NCBI GenBank assembly: GCA_020849895.1
Contig: JADZFN010000021.1
Coordinates: 35,893-99,892 of the forward strand
Direction of reading: 5' to 3'
From: Verrucomicrobiia bacterium
GTDB lineage: Bacteria > Verrucomicrobiota > Verrucomicrobiia > JABWAM01
Length of the DNA: 64,000 nucleotides
Part shown: positions 47,392 through 56,094 of the stretch, one piece after another
How the letters are laid out: each line of letters starts with the position of its first letter
Position numbering within the stretch: position 1 is the stretch's first letter
Notes under the pieces: model-generated
Told to the model about the DNA's origin: nothing
Database searches by the model: none
The model's input: only the letters and a program-made list of their open reading frames with translations
Position numbers and translations under genes: made by a program

Positions 47392-47640
47392 ATGGATGTC
47401 GAGAACATGTTTGGACGGCTGCTGGATCTGGGGAGGAGACGCGGACGTTCGTCATTCGGATGGAGGAGACGCCGGGCTGTGGGCTGGGGAGAGTCGGCGG
47501 GAGGGGGTGGCGGTGACGTGCTGCGACCACGTGGAGCCGTTGAGGTGGCGGTGCCGTGGGCGGAGAAGGAGAGCCGTTGGACGCTGATGTTCGAGGCCGT
47601 GGCGACGTCCCGCCTGAACCTCGCCGGTGGAGTGAAGCGG
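47392..47640 (+). pseudogene. Remnant of an ISL3-family transposase
   Basis: The stretch begins 'MDVENMFGRLLDLG', like the N-terminus of ISL3 transposases. A shifted frame reads 'EETRTFVIRMEETPG', and the first frame resumes with 'VEVAVPWAEKESRWTLMFEA', matching the ISL3 motif 'V.VPWA...SRFTLLFEAL'. The zinc-binding middle is missing and the gene stops short. It is a frameshifted, truncated copy; no terminal inverted repeats were found. It fills most of the gap between the DUF4838 gene and the restriction remnants; 47246-47391 is G-rich with nothing else seen. Confidence 0.6.
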
Positions 47641-47672
47641 AACCGGCGTAGTGTTCCAGGCGGTTCTTGGCC

Positions 47673-48023
47673 CTATTCCAGTCGCTTCTTCGCAGGACGC
47701 ACTTCGTAAAGGATGTGGTCCTCCTTGACGAGACTCGCCGGTTCAGCGGGGACCTTCTCAAAGAGCAGCTTAGCCGTTGAAAAGAGGTCTGTGTTCTCCG
47801 CCTTCAGGTAGCGAGCCGCCATACGGCAGTACTCGGGATCGATGTCGATCCCGATGCTGTTGCGGCCCGTGCGCAGCGCCGCAACCATCGTGGTGCCCGA
47901 GCCGCAGAAGGGGTCGAGGACAGTGTCGCCGGAGAAGGAAAACATGCGCACGAGTCGGGTTGCCAGTTCCAGAGGGAACGGCGCGGGGTGGTGTTTGGTG
48001 GATGCCCCGGTGCCATCAGCCAT
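47673..48023 (-). pseudogene. C-terminal half of a DNA methyltransferase (RM remnant)
   Basis: A 116-aa frame with 'HHPAPFPLELATRLVRMFSF' and motif I 'DTVLDPFCGSGTTMVAALR', the back half of a beta-class DNA methyltransferase. Motif IV and the N-terminal half are missing. It directly follows, in another frame and overlapping by 8 bp, an endonuclease stub cut at the same point. One deletion joining the two genes explains both. Confidence 0.75.
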
Positions 48024-48348
48024 TTACACAGAAGACGTTACAGACCCTGTCCCGAACGACAAGCAGATCCCATTCTTTGGTCGGTCGGAAGAACCCCGGC
48101 AGTTCAACGTCTCTCCTTCGGTACACGCAAGCCCCAGGGATTCCGGCTGCAACAATGATCTCCGCGAACAGATCGCTAAATCCATCCATCTGTGCGCCGC
48201 CGGTCACGGCGCCGCGCAATCCCTGATCCGTCTGTCCGGCTTCCTTCTGCCTGTCCTTCTGCCCGAAGCGCGTGGTCCAGTAGTGCGCCACAGCGCGTCC
48301 GATATGCGCCGGGAGGTCCTGCAAGATGCCGTCTCGCTTCATGAGCAT
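48016..48348 (-). pseudogene. N-terminal part of a XhoI/PaeR7I-type restriction endonuclease
   Basis: A 110-aa frame reading 'AVAHYWTTRFGQKDRQKEAG', 'TDQGLRGAVTGGAQMDGF' and 'ELPGFFRPTKEWDLLVVRD', closely matching the start of XhoI/PaeR7I family enzymes (CTCGAG cutters). Resemblance ends just before the catalytic region, which in relatives continues with an 'EFKSQVGPSFGNN'-like segment. The rest of the protein is lost; the frame closes at once. Confidence 0.75.
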
Positions 48349-48601
48349 GGTATATCAGATCCCCTCTGGTTCTTCAATTGGCAACGTGGTTTAGGCGCTA
48401 ATTTGAGAGCCTATCCAAATAAAAGGAAAAGCAAGGGTTTATTGCGGGATGAGGAGTCGAAAAAAAGTGTTGCTTGGATGAGCGGCTTCTGCTCTGCATT
48501 CCTCGCGTGCCAATGAAGGAACGTGCCTGTCACAGGAGTCTGCTTATGGGCAGAGAGTCCTTTGACGCGTGAATCTTCCAACCCCTCGATGGAATCTTGA
48601 A

Positions 48602-49447
48602 ATGAAAAGGAACCTCACGGCGATTTTTCTTGGGATGGCATGGATCGGGACATGGAGCGTCGCGCAGATGAGGGCGGTGGAGCCTTGGTCGCCGGTGAAC
48701 GTCAACTTCAACCTCGATGCCACGAATGTCGCACCGCCCACCTCGTCGCCGACTCCAGGAGTCACCACGACAAACCTTCGTACATTTGTAAATGGCGTGG
48801 TCAGCAACACCCTCGTGACCAACTCCATCCTGGTTCAGACGCGTCTTGGAGATTTGGTCCACGGCCTGAATGATCAGCCGGTCGTGATGTCGCACCTCGA
48901 CGGCACGAATGCCAATGCAGGAACGTCCTATTTTACGATTTACCTATCGTCAAGCATGGCGGCCGGGACGCTTCCCACGAACGGATTATTTCACGCGCAA
49001 TGGGATTACGTGAACGACCAGTCCGCCTATTGGGGTGCCGATATGAGTCTGCGGCGTGGCGCAGCCGGTAGCTATATGAGTCTATTCCAATTGCAAGATG
49101 GCAACAGCGGCAAGGACCTGATCATCTATGGCGCCAGCGGCAGCACGAATTTCGCGAATGCACTCAAACCCGATTTTGCGACCCACTTCGATGTGCTCCT
49201 CAATCTGGACAGCAAGATCTTTACGGTCAACTTCAGCAACAATCTCGGAAGTGCCAGTTGGTCCGATACTTTTCAGAATACCAATCAGACGACGGAAGTC
49301 GGTTATTTTATCGGCAATATTTCCACGGTTCGTCAGGGCGTCTTTGGGTTCGACAATTTCGTCTTCGCCGCGGTTCCGGAACCGTCGGCCGCGATGGCGA
49401 TTGGGTCGGGACTGGCGTTTCTGGCCTTTTTGCGCCGGCGGCAGTAG
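48602..49447 (+). CDS. PEP-CTERM sorted exported protein
   Basis: A 281-aa protein with an N-terminal signal peptide (residues 3-26), a Ser/Thr/Asn-rich beta-type body and a PEP-CTERM tail: 'VPEPSAAMA', a hydrophobic helix, then 'RRRQ'. The tail directs exosortase-mediated sorting to the cell surface. The body is not recognised; it resembles other PVC repeat-free autotransporter-like proteins only in composition. The 253-bp region upstream (48349-48601) is AT-richer than average and holds no gene. Confidence 0.82.
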   Translation: MKRNLTAIFLGMAWIGTWSVAQMRAVEPWSPVNVNFNLDATNVAPPTSSPTPGVTTTNLRTFVNGVVSNTLVTNSILVQTRLGDLVHGLNDQPVVMSHLDGTNANAGTSYFTIYLSSSMAAGTLPTNGLFHAQWDYVNDQSAYWGADMSLRRGAAGSYMSLFQLQDGNSGKDLIIYGASGSTNFANALKPDFATHFDVLLNLDSKIFTVNFSNNLGSASWSDTFQNTNQTTEVGYFIGNISTVRQGVFGFDNFVFAAVPEPSAAMAIGSGLAFLAFLRRRQ

Positions 49448-49627
49448 GACGGGGTTTCAGTCGGTAATTTCGTAGAATCCAAGGCGGCTGACGCCTGAAA
49501 ACAGCCTGGGAGGCTGCGATCTCCTGACTGGAGCCGCCAGCCTTTTGGCGTCGTATTCTCATCGTCGCAGAATCGTCGCAGAATTCGCTTTGCAAACGGC
49601 GGATTTCCTCTTTGGATCAGGGGCTCC

Positions 49628-50491
49628 ATGTCCATCCCCGGCCTCAAGATCATCGGCGAATCCATCAACGATTCGGTTCCTTCCACCCACAAGCTTTACG
49701 AAGCCCACGATCTCGACGGCATCGTTGCGCTGGCCAAATTTCAGGATGAGAAGGGCGCTCACTTTATTGACGTGAACGTCGGCCGTCGCGACGCGGCATT
49801 CATGACCGATATGGTGCGCCGCATCCAAGCCGTCACCGCAAAGCCGCTTTCCATTGATACGCCCGACCCCCAGCTCGCCGAGGCGGGCCTGAAGGCCTAC
49901 GACCCCGCGCGCGCCGGCGGTTGCCTCCCGATCCTCAATTCGATCTCGCCGCTTCGCCTCGGGATGTTCGACCTCCTGAAGACGCGCCGTTTCATGCCGA
50001 TCCTCATGATTTCCGAGCGCGTGGAGAATGGCGAAGGCCAGCCCAACCGCACCGCCGAGGAGACGGCTTCCACGGCGAAACAGATGCTCGCCGCCGCGCG
50101 CGCCGCCGGACTGAAGAATGAGGAGTGCATCTTCGATCCCGGCATCGCCCCCATCGGCGGCGACACCGAAGGCAATCTCAAGCGCCTCCTCGACGCGCTG
50201 AAGCTCATGCGCGCCGCCGCCGATTTCCACGGGACGCATGTCTCCGTCGGGCTCAGCAATTTCACGGTGATGCTTCCGGCGAAGCGCGCCGACGGTTCGC
50301 CCGTGAAGAGCGCGCTGGAAAGCGCGTTCCTGACCCTGGCGATGCCGCTCGGTCTCGATATGATTATCGGGTCCGTCACCCGTAAATACGACCTGCTCAA
50401 GCCCAGCCATCCCGCGAGGATTTGTCTCCAGGACGTCCTCGGCATGGATCCTTTCGAGGGTCTCATGCGCATCAAGGAATTTTATTCCTGA
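49628..50491 (+). CDS. Methyltetrahydrofolate:corrinoid methyltransferase-like protein
   Basis: A 287-aa pterin-binding (DHPS-fold) protein of the MeTr/AcsE family: '[20 protein letters not shown]', '[10 protein letters not shown]', '[16 protein letters not shown]', '[13 protein letters not shown]' and '[14 protein letters not shown]'. Such enzymes move methyl groups between methyl-tetrahydrofolate and a corrinoid protein. It is followed 77 bp later by formate-tetrahydrofolate ligase, suggesting a joint C1 role. No corrinoid protein or CO dehydrogenase genes are nearby, so full acetogenesis is not supported. A tandem 11-nt repeat (49561-49582) lies just upstream. Confidence 0.82.
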   Translation: MSIPGLKIIGESINDSVPSTHKLYEAHDLDGIVALAKFQDEKGAHFIDVNVGRRDAAFMTDMVRRIQAVTAKPLSIDTPDPQLAEAGLKAYDPARAGGCLPILNSISPLRLGMFDLLKTRRFMPILMISERVENGEGQPNRTAEETASTAKQMLAAARAAGLKNEECIFDPGIAPIGGDTEGNLKRLLDALKLMRAAADFHGTHVSVGLSNFTVMLPAKRADGSPVKSALESAFLTLAMPLGLDMIIGSVTRKYDLLKPSHPARICLQDVLGMDPFEGLMRIKEFYS

Positions 50492-50568
50492 TCTCTCCTG
50501 AAACGCAAAGTGAGAGACGAAATGACGTTGCGAGGAGTGTCTCGCCTCCCACGCCGGGTTCCTTTTCC

Positions 50569-52332
50569 ATGAAACTTGATCCTTTGAAAATGAAGGGTTG
50601 GCAGATCGCTGAGGCCGCCGAAGCGAAGATGCCGACGGTCCGGAAATTTGCCGCCGAGATCGGTCTGGAGGAGGAGGAGCTCATCCCCTACGGCCACCAG
50701 CTCGGGAAGGTGGACTATCAGCGCGTCCTCCGCCGCCTCGAGGGGGCGCCTGCCGGCAAATATGTGGATGTCACCGCGATTACACCCACTCCCCTCGGCG
50801 AAGGGAAAACGACGACAACCCTCGGCCTCGTCGAAGGGCTCGGCGCGCTGGGCAAGAGGGCGGTCGGCGCCATCCGCCAACCCAGCAGCGGCCCCACGTT
50901 CAACGTCAAGGGTTCCGCGGGTGGCGGCGGCCTCGCCCAGTGCATTCCGCTGACGCCTCTCTCGATCCGCCTCACGGGCGACATTGATTCGATCACCAAT
51001 GCGCACAACCTCGCCATGGTTGCGCTCACGTCGCGCATGCAGCACGAGCGCAACTACGACGACACCCGCCTCGCGAAGAGCGGGCTCCGCCGCCTCGACG
51101 TGGACCCCGCCCGCGTGCAGATCAAGTGGGCGATGGATTTCGCCGCGCAGGCGCTGCGCAACATCGTGATCGGCCGCGGCGGCCCTCGGGACGGCTTCGA
51201 GATGGAGTCCGGATTCCAGATCACCGTCTCGAGTGAAATCATGGCCATCCTGGCCGTCGCGCGCGACCTCGCCGACCTCCGCGCCCGCCTCGCCAAAATG
51301 GTCGTCGCCTACAGCCGCTCGGGGAAGGAGGTCACCACCGCCGATCTTGGAGTGGACGGCGCGATGACCGCCTGGATGGTGGACGCCCTCAATCCGAACC
51401 TCCTCCGGACCCTCGAAGGGCAGCCTGTCTTCGTCCATGCCGGCCCCTTTGCGAACATCGCCATCGGGCAGAGCTCGATCATCGCCGACCGCGTCGGAAC
51501 GCGTCTCGGCGAGTATCACGTCACCGAGAGCGGTTTCGCCGCCGACATCGGCTACGAGAAGTTCTGGAACCTCAAGTGCCGTTTTTCGGGATTGACGCCG
51601 GACGCCGTGGTGATCGTCGCCACCGTGCGCGCGCTCAAGATGCACGGAGGCGGCCCCGCCGTGCGTCCCGGCGTTCCGCTGCCCGAGGAATACACGAAGG
51701 AGAACCTCGGTCTCGTCGAGAAGGGATGCGAGAACCTGCTTGCCCATGTCGAGATTGTCCGCAAGAGCGGCGTCCGACCGGTCGTCTGCCTCAACGGGTT
51801 TTACACCGACACGAAGGCCGAGATCGCGGCGGTGCGCAGGATTTCCGAGAACGCCGGCGCGAAGTTCGCCGTCTCCCAACACTGGCTCGAAGGAGGCAGG
51901 GGCGCCCGCGAAATTGCGGAGGCGGTGATCGCCGCCTGCACCGAGAAGAATCATTTCAAGTTCCTCTACGGGCTCGAGACGCCGCTGAGACAGCGCATCG
52001 AGCTCATCGCGAAAGAAGTCTATGGCGCCGATGGCGTTACCTACAGCGAGGTCGCGCTTAAAAAAGCCAGGGCCTACGAGGCCGACCCCGAAGCGGCCAA
52101 ACTCGGCACGTGCATGGTGAAGAGCCACCTCAGCCTCTCCCACGATCCGAACGTCAAGGGCCGTCCGAAGGGCTGGACGCTCCCCGTGCGCGACATTCTC
52201 GTCTACAAGGGCGCGGGATTCATCGTGCCCGTGGCGGGCGATATCACCCTCATGCCGGGCACGGCCTCCGATCCCGCCTTCCGCCGCGTGGACGTAGACC
52301 TGAAGACCGGCCGCGTGACCGGTCTGTTTTAG
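50569..52332 (+). CDS. fhs: Formate-tetrahydrofolate ligase
   Basis: FTHFS makes 10-formyl-THF from formate, ATP and THF. The 587-aa protein has the N-terminal '[20 protein letters not shown]' start, the P-loop '[12 protein letters not shown]' (residues 73-84), '[13 protein letters not shown]' (52 nt after), and the folate-contact region '[13 protein letters not shown]'. Length is at the long end for the family. Start ATG 50569. With the upstream methyltransferase it forms a C1-folate pair. Confidence 0.95.
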   Translation: MKLDPLKMKGWQIAEAAEAKMPTVRKFAAEIGLEEEELIPYGHQLGKVDYQRVLRRLEGAPAGKYVDVTAITPTPLGEGKTTTTLGLVEGLGALGKRAVGAIRQPSSGPTFNVKGSAGGGGLAQCIPLTPLSIRLTGDIDSITNAHNLAMVALTSRMQHERNYDDTRLAKSGLRRLDVDPARVQIKWAMDFAAQALRNIVIGRGGPRDGFEMESGFQITVSSEIMAILAVARDLADLRARLAKMVVAYSRSGKEVTTADLGVDGAMTAWMVDALNPNLLRTLEGQPVFVHAGPFANIAIGQSSIIADRVGTRLGEYHVTESGFAADIGYEKFWNLKCRFSGLTPDAVVIVATVRALKMHGGGPAVRPGVPLPEEYTKENLGLVEKGCENLLAHVEIVRKSGVRPVVCLNGFYTDTKAEIAAVRRISENAGAKFAVSQHWLEGGRGAREIAEAVIAACTEKNHFKFLYGLETPLRQRIELIAKEVYGADGVTYSEVALKKARAYEADPEAAKLGTCMVKSHLSLSHDPNVKGRPKGWTLPVRDILVYKGAGFIVPVAGDITLMPGTASDPAFRRVDVDLKTGRVTGLF

Positions 52333-52416
52333 CTTTTCCGCCTCTTGCCGGATTCGGTGCGTGTTCGCGACGCCTGCGGCCGTCCGGGTTCGAGGTCTGC
52401 TTTGCGGGAAAAAGGC

Positions 52417-52491
52417 TGGAGCCGAAGGCGGGGATTGAACCCGCGACCCACGGTTTACGAAACCGTTGCTCTACCACTGAGCTACTTCGGC
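52417..52491 (-). tRNA. tRNA-Thr (anticodon CGT)
   Basis: The minus strand folds into a full cloverleaf: acceptor GCCGAAG/CTTCGGC, D-arm 'AGCTCAGTGGTAGAGC', anticodon stem ACGGT/ACCGT with loop TTCGTAA (anticodon CGT at the expected place), and T-loop GTTCAATC (GGTTCAA). The 3' CCA is encoded after a U discriminator. The tyrosine integrase gene starts on the 5' side. Confidence 0.95.
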
Positions 52492-52531
52492 GATTCAGCT
52501 ATGAAAAACAGCCAGAAATTCTCTTCTGAAA

Positions 52532-52560
52532 TTGACGCTGCTACACCCATATGCTACACA
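52532..52560 (+). promoter_or_regulatory. Candidate integrase promoter
   Basis: TTGACG (52532-52537), a 17-bp spacer and TACACA (52555-52560) precede the ATG at 52567 so closely that the transcript would begin at or near the start codon. GCTACAC occurs twice here (52539-52545, 52553-52559) in the same direction and could be an integrase arm site or regulator site. Confidence 0.4.
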
Positions 52561-52566
52561 GAAAAT

Positions 52567-53649
52567 ATGAAATCCTCCATGGAAGCGTCAAACGTCAAGT
52601 GCGTCGGAGAAAACCTCTGGTTGCGCCATGGGCGCTATTATGCCCGCCTCAAGAAGGCCGGCAAGGATATTTGGAAGTCCCTCAAGACCTCCGACCGGAA
52701 CATCGCGGACGCGCGATTGCTGGCCTTCAAAGCCAAGATCAGCTCGCACACCCCGGACCCAGGGAAGGGCAAGGCGCCCTCTTTTCATGAGGCCAGCCAG
52801 ATCCTTCTCGAAAGAGCCAAGAATGAGGTCAGGCGTCCCCGAACCTGGACCACCCTGAAGGGCTCCTTGAGTTGCGCGGAGCAATCCTTCCTGGGGCCCA
52901 TGCAGATCAACCGGATCGTTCTCCACCACGTAAAGGACTACCTTCACCGCCGGGTTGAAACCTGCAGCGGACGGACCGCCAACCACGACCTGACGGCGAT
53001 CCGCAAAGTTTTCAAGCTGGCCGTTGAGAAGGGGTGGAGGTGGGATGATCCGACCCAGGACATTGGGCAATTTCCCCACAAGGAGAAAAAGGTTCCCGTG
53101 CCTTCGGTCGATGAAATCAAATCGGTCCTCCAGGCAATGCGGGATGGACGCATGCTGATCCAAAGCCGCAAGGCCGCTGATTTTGTCGAGCTTCTCGCGC
53201 TCTCAGGCCTTCGCTTGGCAGAGGCTCAGGCGCTGGCATGGGAAGACATTGACCTGGAGAAAGGCACCCTCACCGTTTGCGAAGGCAAAGGGGGGAAGTC
53301 CCGAATCGTGGACCTTTTTCCACCCCTCCGCGCTTTTGTGGAACGCCTCCTGGCTGGCAAGGAAAGACCTGCCGGCGCGATTTTCCCCGGTAAGGGTCGC
53401 CAGCCCTACAGCCCCAAGCGCGCGCTGGAAAGCGCCTGCAAGATCGCCGGTGTGCTCCGGTTTAGTTTCCACGGACTGCGTCATGCGTGGGCCACAGAAC
53501 TCGTCAAGGCGGGCATCGATTTCGGGACGATTGCGAAATGGGCGGGACATAACGACGGAGGGCTTTTGATCGCCAAGCGCTACGGGAACCACATGCGTCG
53601 CGACCACATGCAGATGGCGGCTCAAAAGGCGACGTTCAGCGTGAGCTGA
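52567..53649 (+). CDS. int: Tyrosine recombinase/integrase
   Basis: A 360-aa tyrosine recombinase with the catalytic set R216 ('ALSGLRLAEA'), H302-x-x-R305 ('FHGLRHAWAT'), H328 ('WAGHNDGG') and the nucleophile Y339 ('KRYGNHM'); a Lys in 'EGKGGKSR' (241/244) is likely. The N-terminal arm-binding domain ('YYARLKKAGKDIWKSLKTSD') and SAM-like core-binding domain (residues 70-160) precede it. Start ATG 52567 is preferred; an in-frame ATG at 52501 would reach the tRNA edge. It integrates or excises the element described here. Confidence 0.92.
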   Translation: MKSSMEASNVKCVGENLWLRHGRYYARLKKAGKDIWKSLKTSDRNIADARLLAFKAKISSHTPDPGKGKAPSFHEASQILLERAKNEVRRPRTWTTLKGSLSCAEQSFLGPMQINRIVLHHVKDYLHRRVETCSGRTANHDLTAIRKVFKLAVEKGWRWDDPTQDIGQFPHKEKKVPVPSVDEIKSVLQAMRDGRMLIQSRKAADFVELLALSGLRLAEAQALAWEDIDLEKGTLTVCEGKGGKSRIVDLFPPLRAFVERLLAGKERPAGAIFPGKGRQPYSPKRALESACKIAGVLRFSFHGLRHAWATELVKAGIDFGTIAKWAGHNDGGLLIAKRYGNHMRRDHMQMAAQKATFSVS

Positions 53650-53658
53650 GGCAGAGGG

Positions 53659-54018
53659 TCAGCTGCCGGCATTCCGTGTGGAACGCTTCGCCTGTCGCTC
53701 GAGAAGTTTTTTGACCTGCTGCCGAACGTCCTCAAGGATGGCTCGGGTATCCTCCCGCTCGGCGCGGGTCGTGCGAGGGGCGGCGTTCATGCTCAGCGGC
53801 CATTCGATTCTGTAGCGGCGCATCTCCATCGTATCGAGGACAGCGCGGATTGCGCCCCGCGCCACGTCATTCTTCGACAGATCCAGCGCCTTGGCGGCCT
53901 TCTTGAGCCGTTCGTCCATTTCCGCGGAAATCCGCACGGAAAGAATCGTGTCCTTGGGGGAGGGGTGGGTCTTCACGTGGGACAGGATGGCGTCATCGGA
54001 CCTGCGGCGCAAGCTCAA
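53659..54018 (-). CDS. Ribbon-helix-helix (CopG/Arc-like) regulator
   Basis: A protein of up to 119 aa with an RHH domain 'ILSVRISAEMDERLKKAAKA' then 'LDLSKNDVARGAIRAVLDTM', and a charged C-terminal coiled-coil tail. The start is uncertain: TTG 54018 or GTG 53976 (105 aa), no clear ribosome binding site for either. It likely represses its own gene and perhaps int, which ends 9 bp away convergently. A perfect 11-bp palindrome (54025-54051) lies just upstream and is probably its operator. Confidence 0.75.
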   Translation of the reverse strand: MSLRRRSDDAILSHVKTHPSPKDTILSVRISAEMDERLKKAAKALDLSKNDVARGAIRAVLDTMEMRRYRIEWPLSMNAAPRTTRAEREDTRAILEDVRQQVKKLLERQAKRSTRNAGS

Positions 54019-54024
54019 TCAAGT

Positions 54025-54051
54025 TGTTTGTAGTTTTAACAACTACAAACA
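54025..54051. promoter_or_regulatory. Perfect 11-bp palindromic operator upstream of the RHH gene
   Basis: TGTTTGTAGTT (54025-54035), spacer TTAAC, then the exact complement AACTACAAACA (54041-54051). It lies in a locally AT-rich island within GC-rich DNA, 7 bp from the most upstream start of the RHH gene. Proximity and symmetry suit a repressor dimer-of-dimers site. Confidence 0.6.
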
Positions 54052-54727
54052 TAAACTTTATGCTTGCGTCCCTTGGCCCCTCATGTAGTTTGGTACCGCC
54101 TCGCCTCCACCCAATACGCGTCCCCCTTCGTTGTCGGCGGCTGCCACGACGAAAGCATAGCGTCCCTTCGTATGAGTCGCTGCCGGAGGCGAGGCATGCA
54201 CGACTGCCATGCCCTCCAATCCCAATCGCGACTCCGCTCTTCCCGCCGTCGGGCGGGACGACGAGCCTTTGCCTCACGCCGGCAGGCATTGCCAGAGAAA
54301 CAAGGGAGACGCGTCAATCCGCCGCTTGGTGGTTTCTCGGAGCGTGCGGCGGAGCCCTGTCCCATGGAGGGTCCTCAGGAGCCCATGGCATACGCTCATG
54401 CCCCTTGCGAGTGGGGTGGACGCTCACAGAACCGCAGGTGCATGCGGGAGGGAAGCGCCAACCTGGCCGACTGCAGCAGTCGCGTCGATGGCGCCAGCCT
54501 CGTTCCAGCCAAGAACGCGCCGTTGTCCCTTGGCAGTTGGCTCAGGCGTTGCGGGGTCGAGCGTATGAGATTCTCCAGGTCTTGGAACAACGCGCCTTCG
54601 GGCGCCGTTCCCTCATTGCACTCCCCGCCCGGAAGGGGCGGAGGAGTGCCGTTCTCTCCGGAAAGCCGAGGGGATGTTCCCGGTCCAACACCCCCAGCAT
54701 CTCTGCGAGGGCACCGCTTTGTGTTTT
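54052..54727. other. GC-rich untranslated stretch in the element
   Basis: About 680 bp between the operator and the excisionase-like gene. Long open frames exist in several phases but none has protein-like composition or a recognisable motif, so I annotate no gene. It contains a strong hairpin (54618-54649) near its end. It could hold a regulatory or small RNA or plasmid-type control region. Confidence 0.45.
54618..54649 (+). other. Strong GC-rich hairpin
   Basis: GCACTCC/GGAGTGC closes a stem that continues as CCGCCC/GGGCGG after one bulged A, with loop GGAAG: 13 base pairs in all. No U-run follows. It lies 79 bp upstream of the excisionase-like start and might act as a leader structure. 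Confidence 0.45.
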
Positions 54728-54985
54728 ATGAATGCAACCCAGGAAACAGAACACATCCAAAAACTCGAACGACGGGCGCGTCTTGTTGACGCGGCCGGCA
54801 AGCTGGTGTGGTTGGATCGGAACACGGCGGCTGCCTACATGGGCATTGGCACGACGCATCTCGACATCCTCATCAAGCAGCGGAGTATCCCGGCGAGCAA
54901 ACTTGGCGGACGTGTCCTCCTCCGTCGCCAGGACATCGACGAATACCTGAAGCAGTGCAGCCCCGCGACCAGCAACAAGCCGTGA
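54728..54985 (+). CDS. Excisionase-like helix-turn-helix protein
   Basis: An 85-aa protein with a MerR-like HTH_17 domain: 'WLDRNTAAAYMGIGTTHLDI' then 'SIPASKLGGRVLLRRQDIDE'. This is the excisionase/DNA-binding group that assists tyrosine recombinases or regulates mobile elements. Start ATG 54728. A hairpin follows 43 bp after its stop. A role in excision is inferred from the neighbouring integrase. Confidence 0.75.
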   Translation: MNATQETEHIQKLERRARLVDAAGKLVWLDRNTAAAYMGIGTTHLDILIKQRSIPASKLGGRVLLRRQDIDEYLKQCSPATSNKP

Positions 54986-55714
54986 ACTTCCAAAGCGTTG
55001 CTGAATGCCGACGCCGTGTCGCGCGCCGGAAGCCTCGGGACGAGACTCCGCCCGAGCCTTCCTTGCGCCCCCTTTCAGGCTGGCATGTCCCACGAGGTCC
55101 CCGTCGTCGGCGTGTCATCGCCTCCGGGGCGGTCGCGACAAGGTTGCGCGTCGCGCCCTGGAGCCGATCACACGCCCCCCTTCATCCCCACTCCAGCCAC
55201 GATCTCACCAGCCCGGCACTCACCATCTTCCTCGCGCGGCGCCATTTCGCGAGAGACAGCGAGACCGACGAACAACGGCATGGCGCGAGGAGGTCCTGAC
55301 TCCATGCGTAGCGACAACACAAGGCCCTCGAGAATCAGCACTCCCAAGAGGAGATTCCTCATCGGTTCCACGAGCCCGTTGCACGGTCTACGAGGGAGAC
55401 GACCCTATGGGGCGACCATCTGCCCCATTCCGACCGCTGCAGCCCGGCAGGTGAGCAGCCACCGGCATCTCCGCGCGAGACCTTCCTCCTCCCTACGCGT
55501 CTTCATGTGGCCTGGGCCGGCACTTCGAGAGGATCTCCGCATGGAGATGCTCCGATCCTCCTCTCCGTTTGGGCTGCGGTCACATCAAGACGCCTCCCTT
55601 GGCTCCGCCCCTCCGCCGACCTGCCCGGACGGAGCGTCCCCCGTGTCGCGGTTCCCACGCCGCGGAGGACCCTCCGCACGCCAGAGCGCGCGTCAACAAC
55701 ACTCCATCCACGCC
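54986..55714. other. Second GC-rich untranslated stretch
   Basis: About 730 bp with no convincing gene on either strand; open frames have Ser/Pro/Arg-rich composition and no motif. It starts with a 12-bp hairpin at 55028-55062. The 11-mer GACTCCGCCCG in that hairpin's loop recurs at 56124-56134 in the oriT candidate, suggesting related structures. Confidence 0.45.
55028..55062 (+). terminator. 12-bp hairpin after the excisionase-like gene
   Basis: GGAAGCCTCGGG (55028-55039) pairs with CCCGAGCCTTCC (55051-55062) with a single mismatch and an 11-nt loop. Position after the gene stop suggests termination, but no U-run follows. Confidence 0.45.
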
Positions 55715-55995
55715 ATGAACGACGACCTCGCCCCGCCGGGGCGTCCATCGCCCTTCCCAAAGGAGCCCCAAAGCCCGTGGCCGTGGATTAGCATGCATTT
55801 GGCCGTGCCCCGTGAGGCTGCCAAAAGATCAAGGCCCAGCTCAACGAACTCCCCGCCGCCCTGAGCCTCGTGAACCCCATGAGCTTCCCCATGTCCCATG
55901 ACCCGCGACCGTTCACGGGGTCCATGCCCTCCCCAGGGCAACGTCCCAAGCACGGCATTGGATCCCGCCTCAACGCGACCGTGGACCGGCCGTGA
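55715..55995 (+). pseudogene. Possible frameshifted element protein
   Basis: From ATG 55715 the frame reads 'MNDDLAPPGRPSPFPKEPQS' and reaches 'HLAVPREAAK'. A different frame then reads 'IKAQLNELPAALSLVNPMSF' and ends 'GIGSRLNATVDRP' at 55995. The two pieces read like one small protein with a frameshift near 55825. No family is recognised. Between 55996 and 56094 nothing is seen. Confidence 0.3.
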
Positions 55996-56094
55996 TGGAC
56001 TGCGCGGATGCGCAGGGCTGTCTTCATGGAAGCCATGGGCCTTTCCACCGAGGAATCCATGGCTCGAAAAGGGAACATCCCGATACGCAGGTTA

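Noticed and set aside
49448..49627. A riboswitch (cobalamin or THF) upstream of the methyltransferase gene.
   Set aside because: Only short imperfect inverted repeats and an 11-nt tandem repeat are seen; no conserved B12-box or THF-aptamer pattern was recognised.
54998..55864. A 288-aa open frame in the element's untranslated stretch.
   Set aside because: Ser/Pro/Arg-rich composition without motifs, and equally long frames exist in other phases; this is expected by chance in GC-rich DNA.
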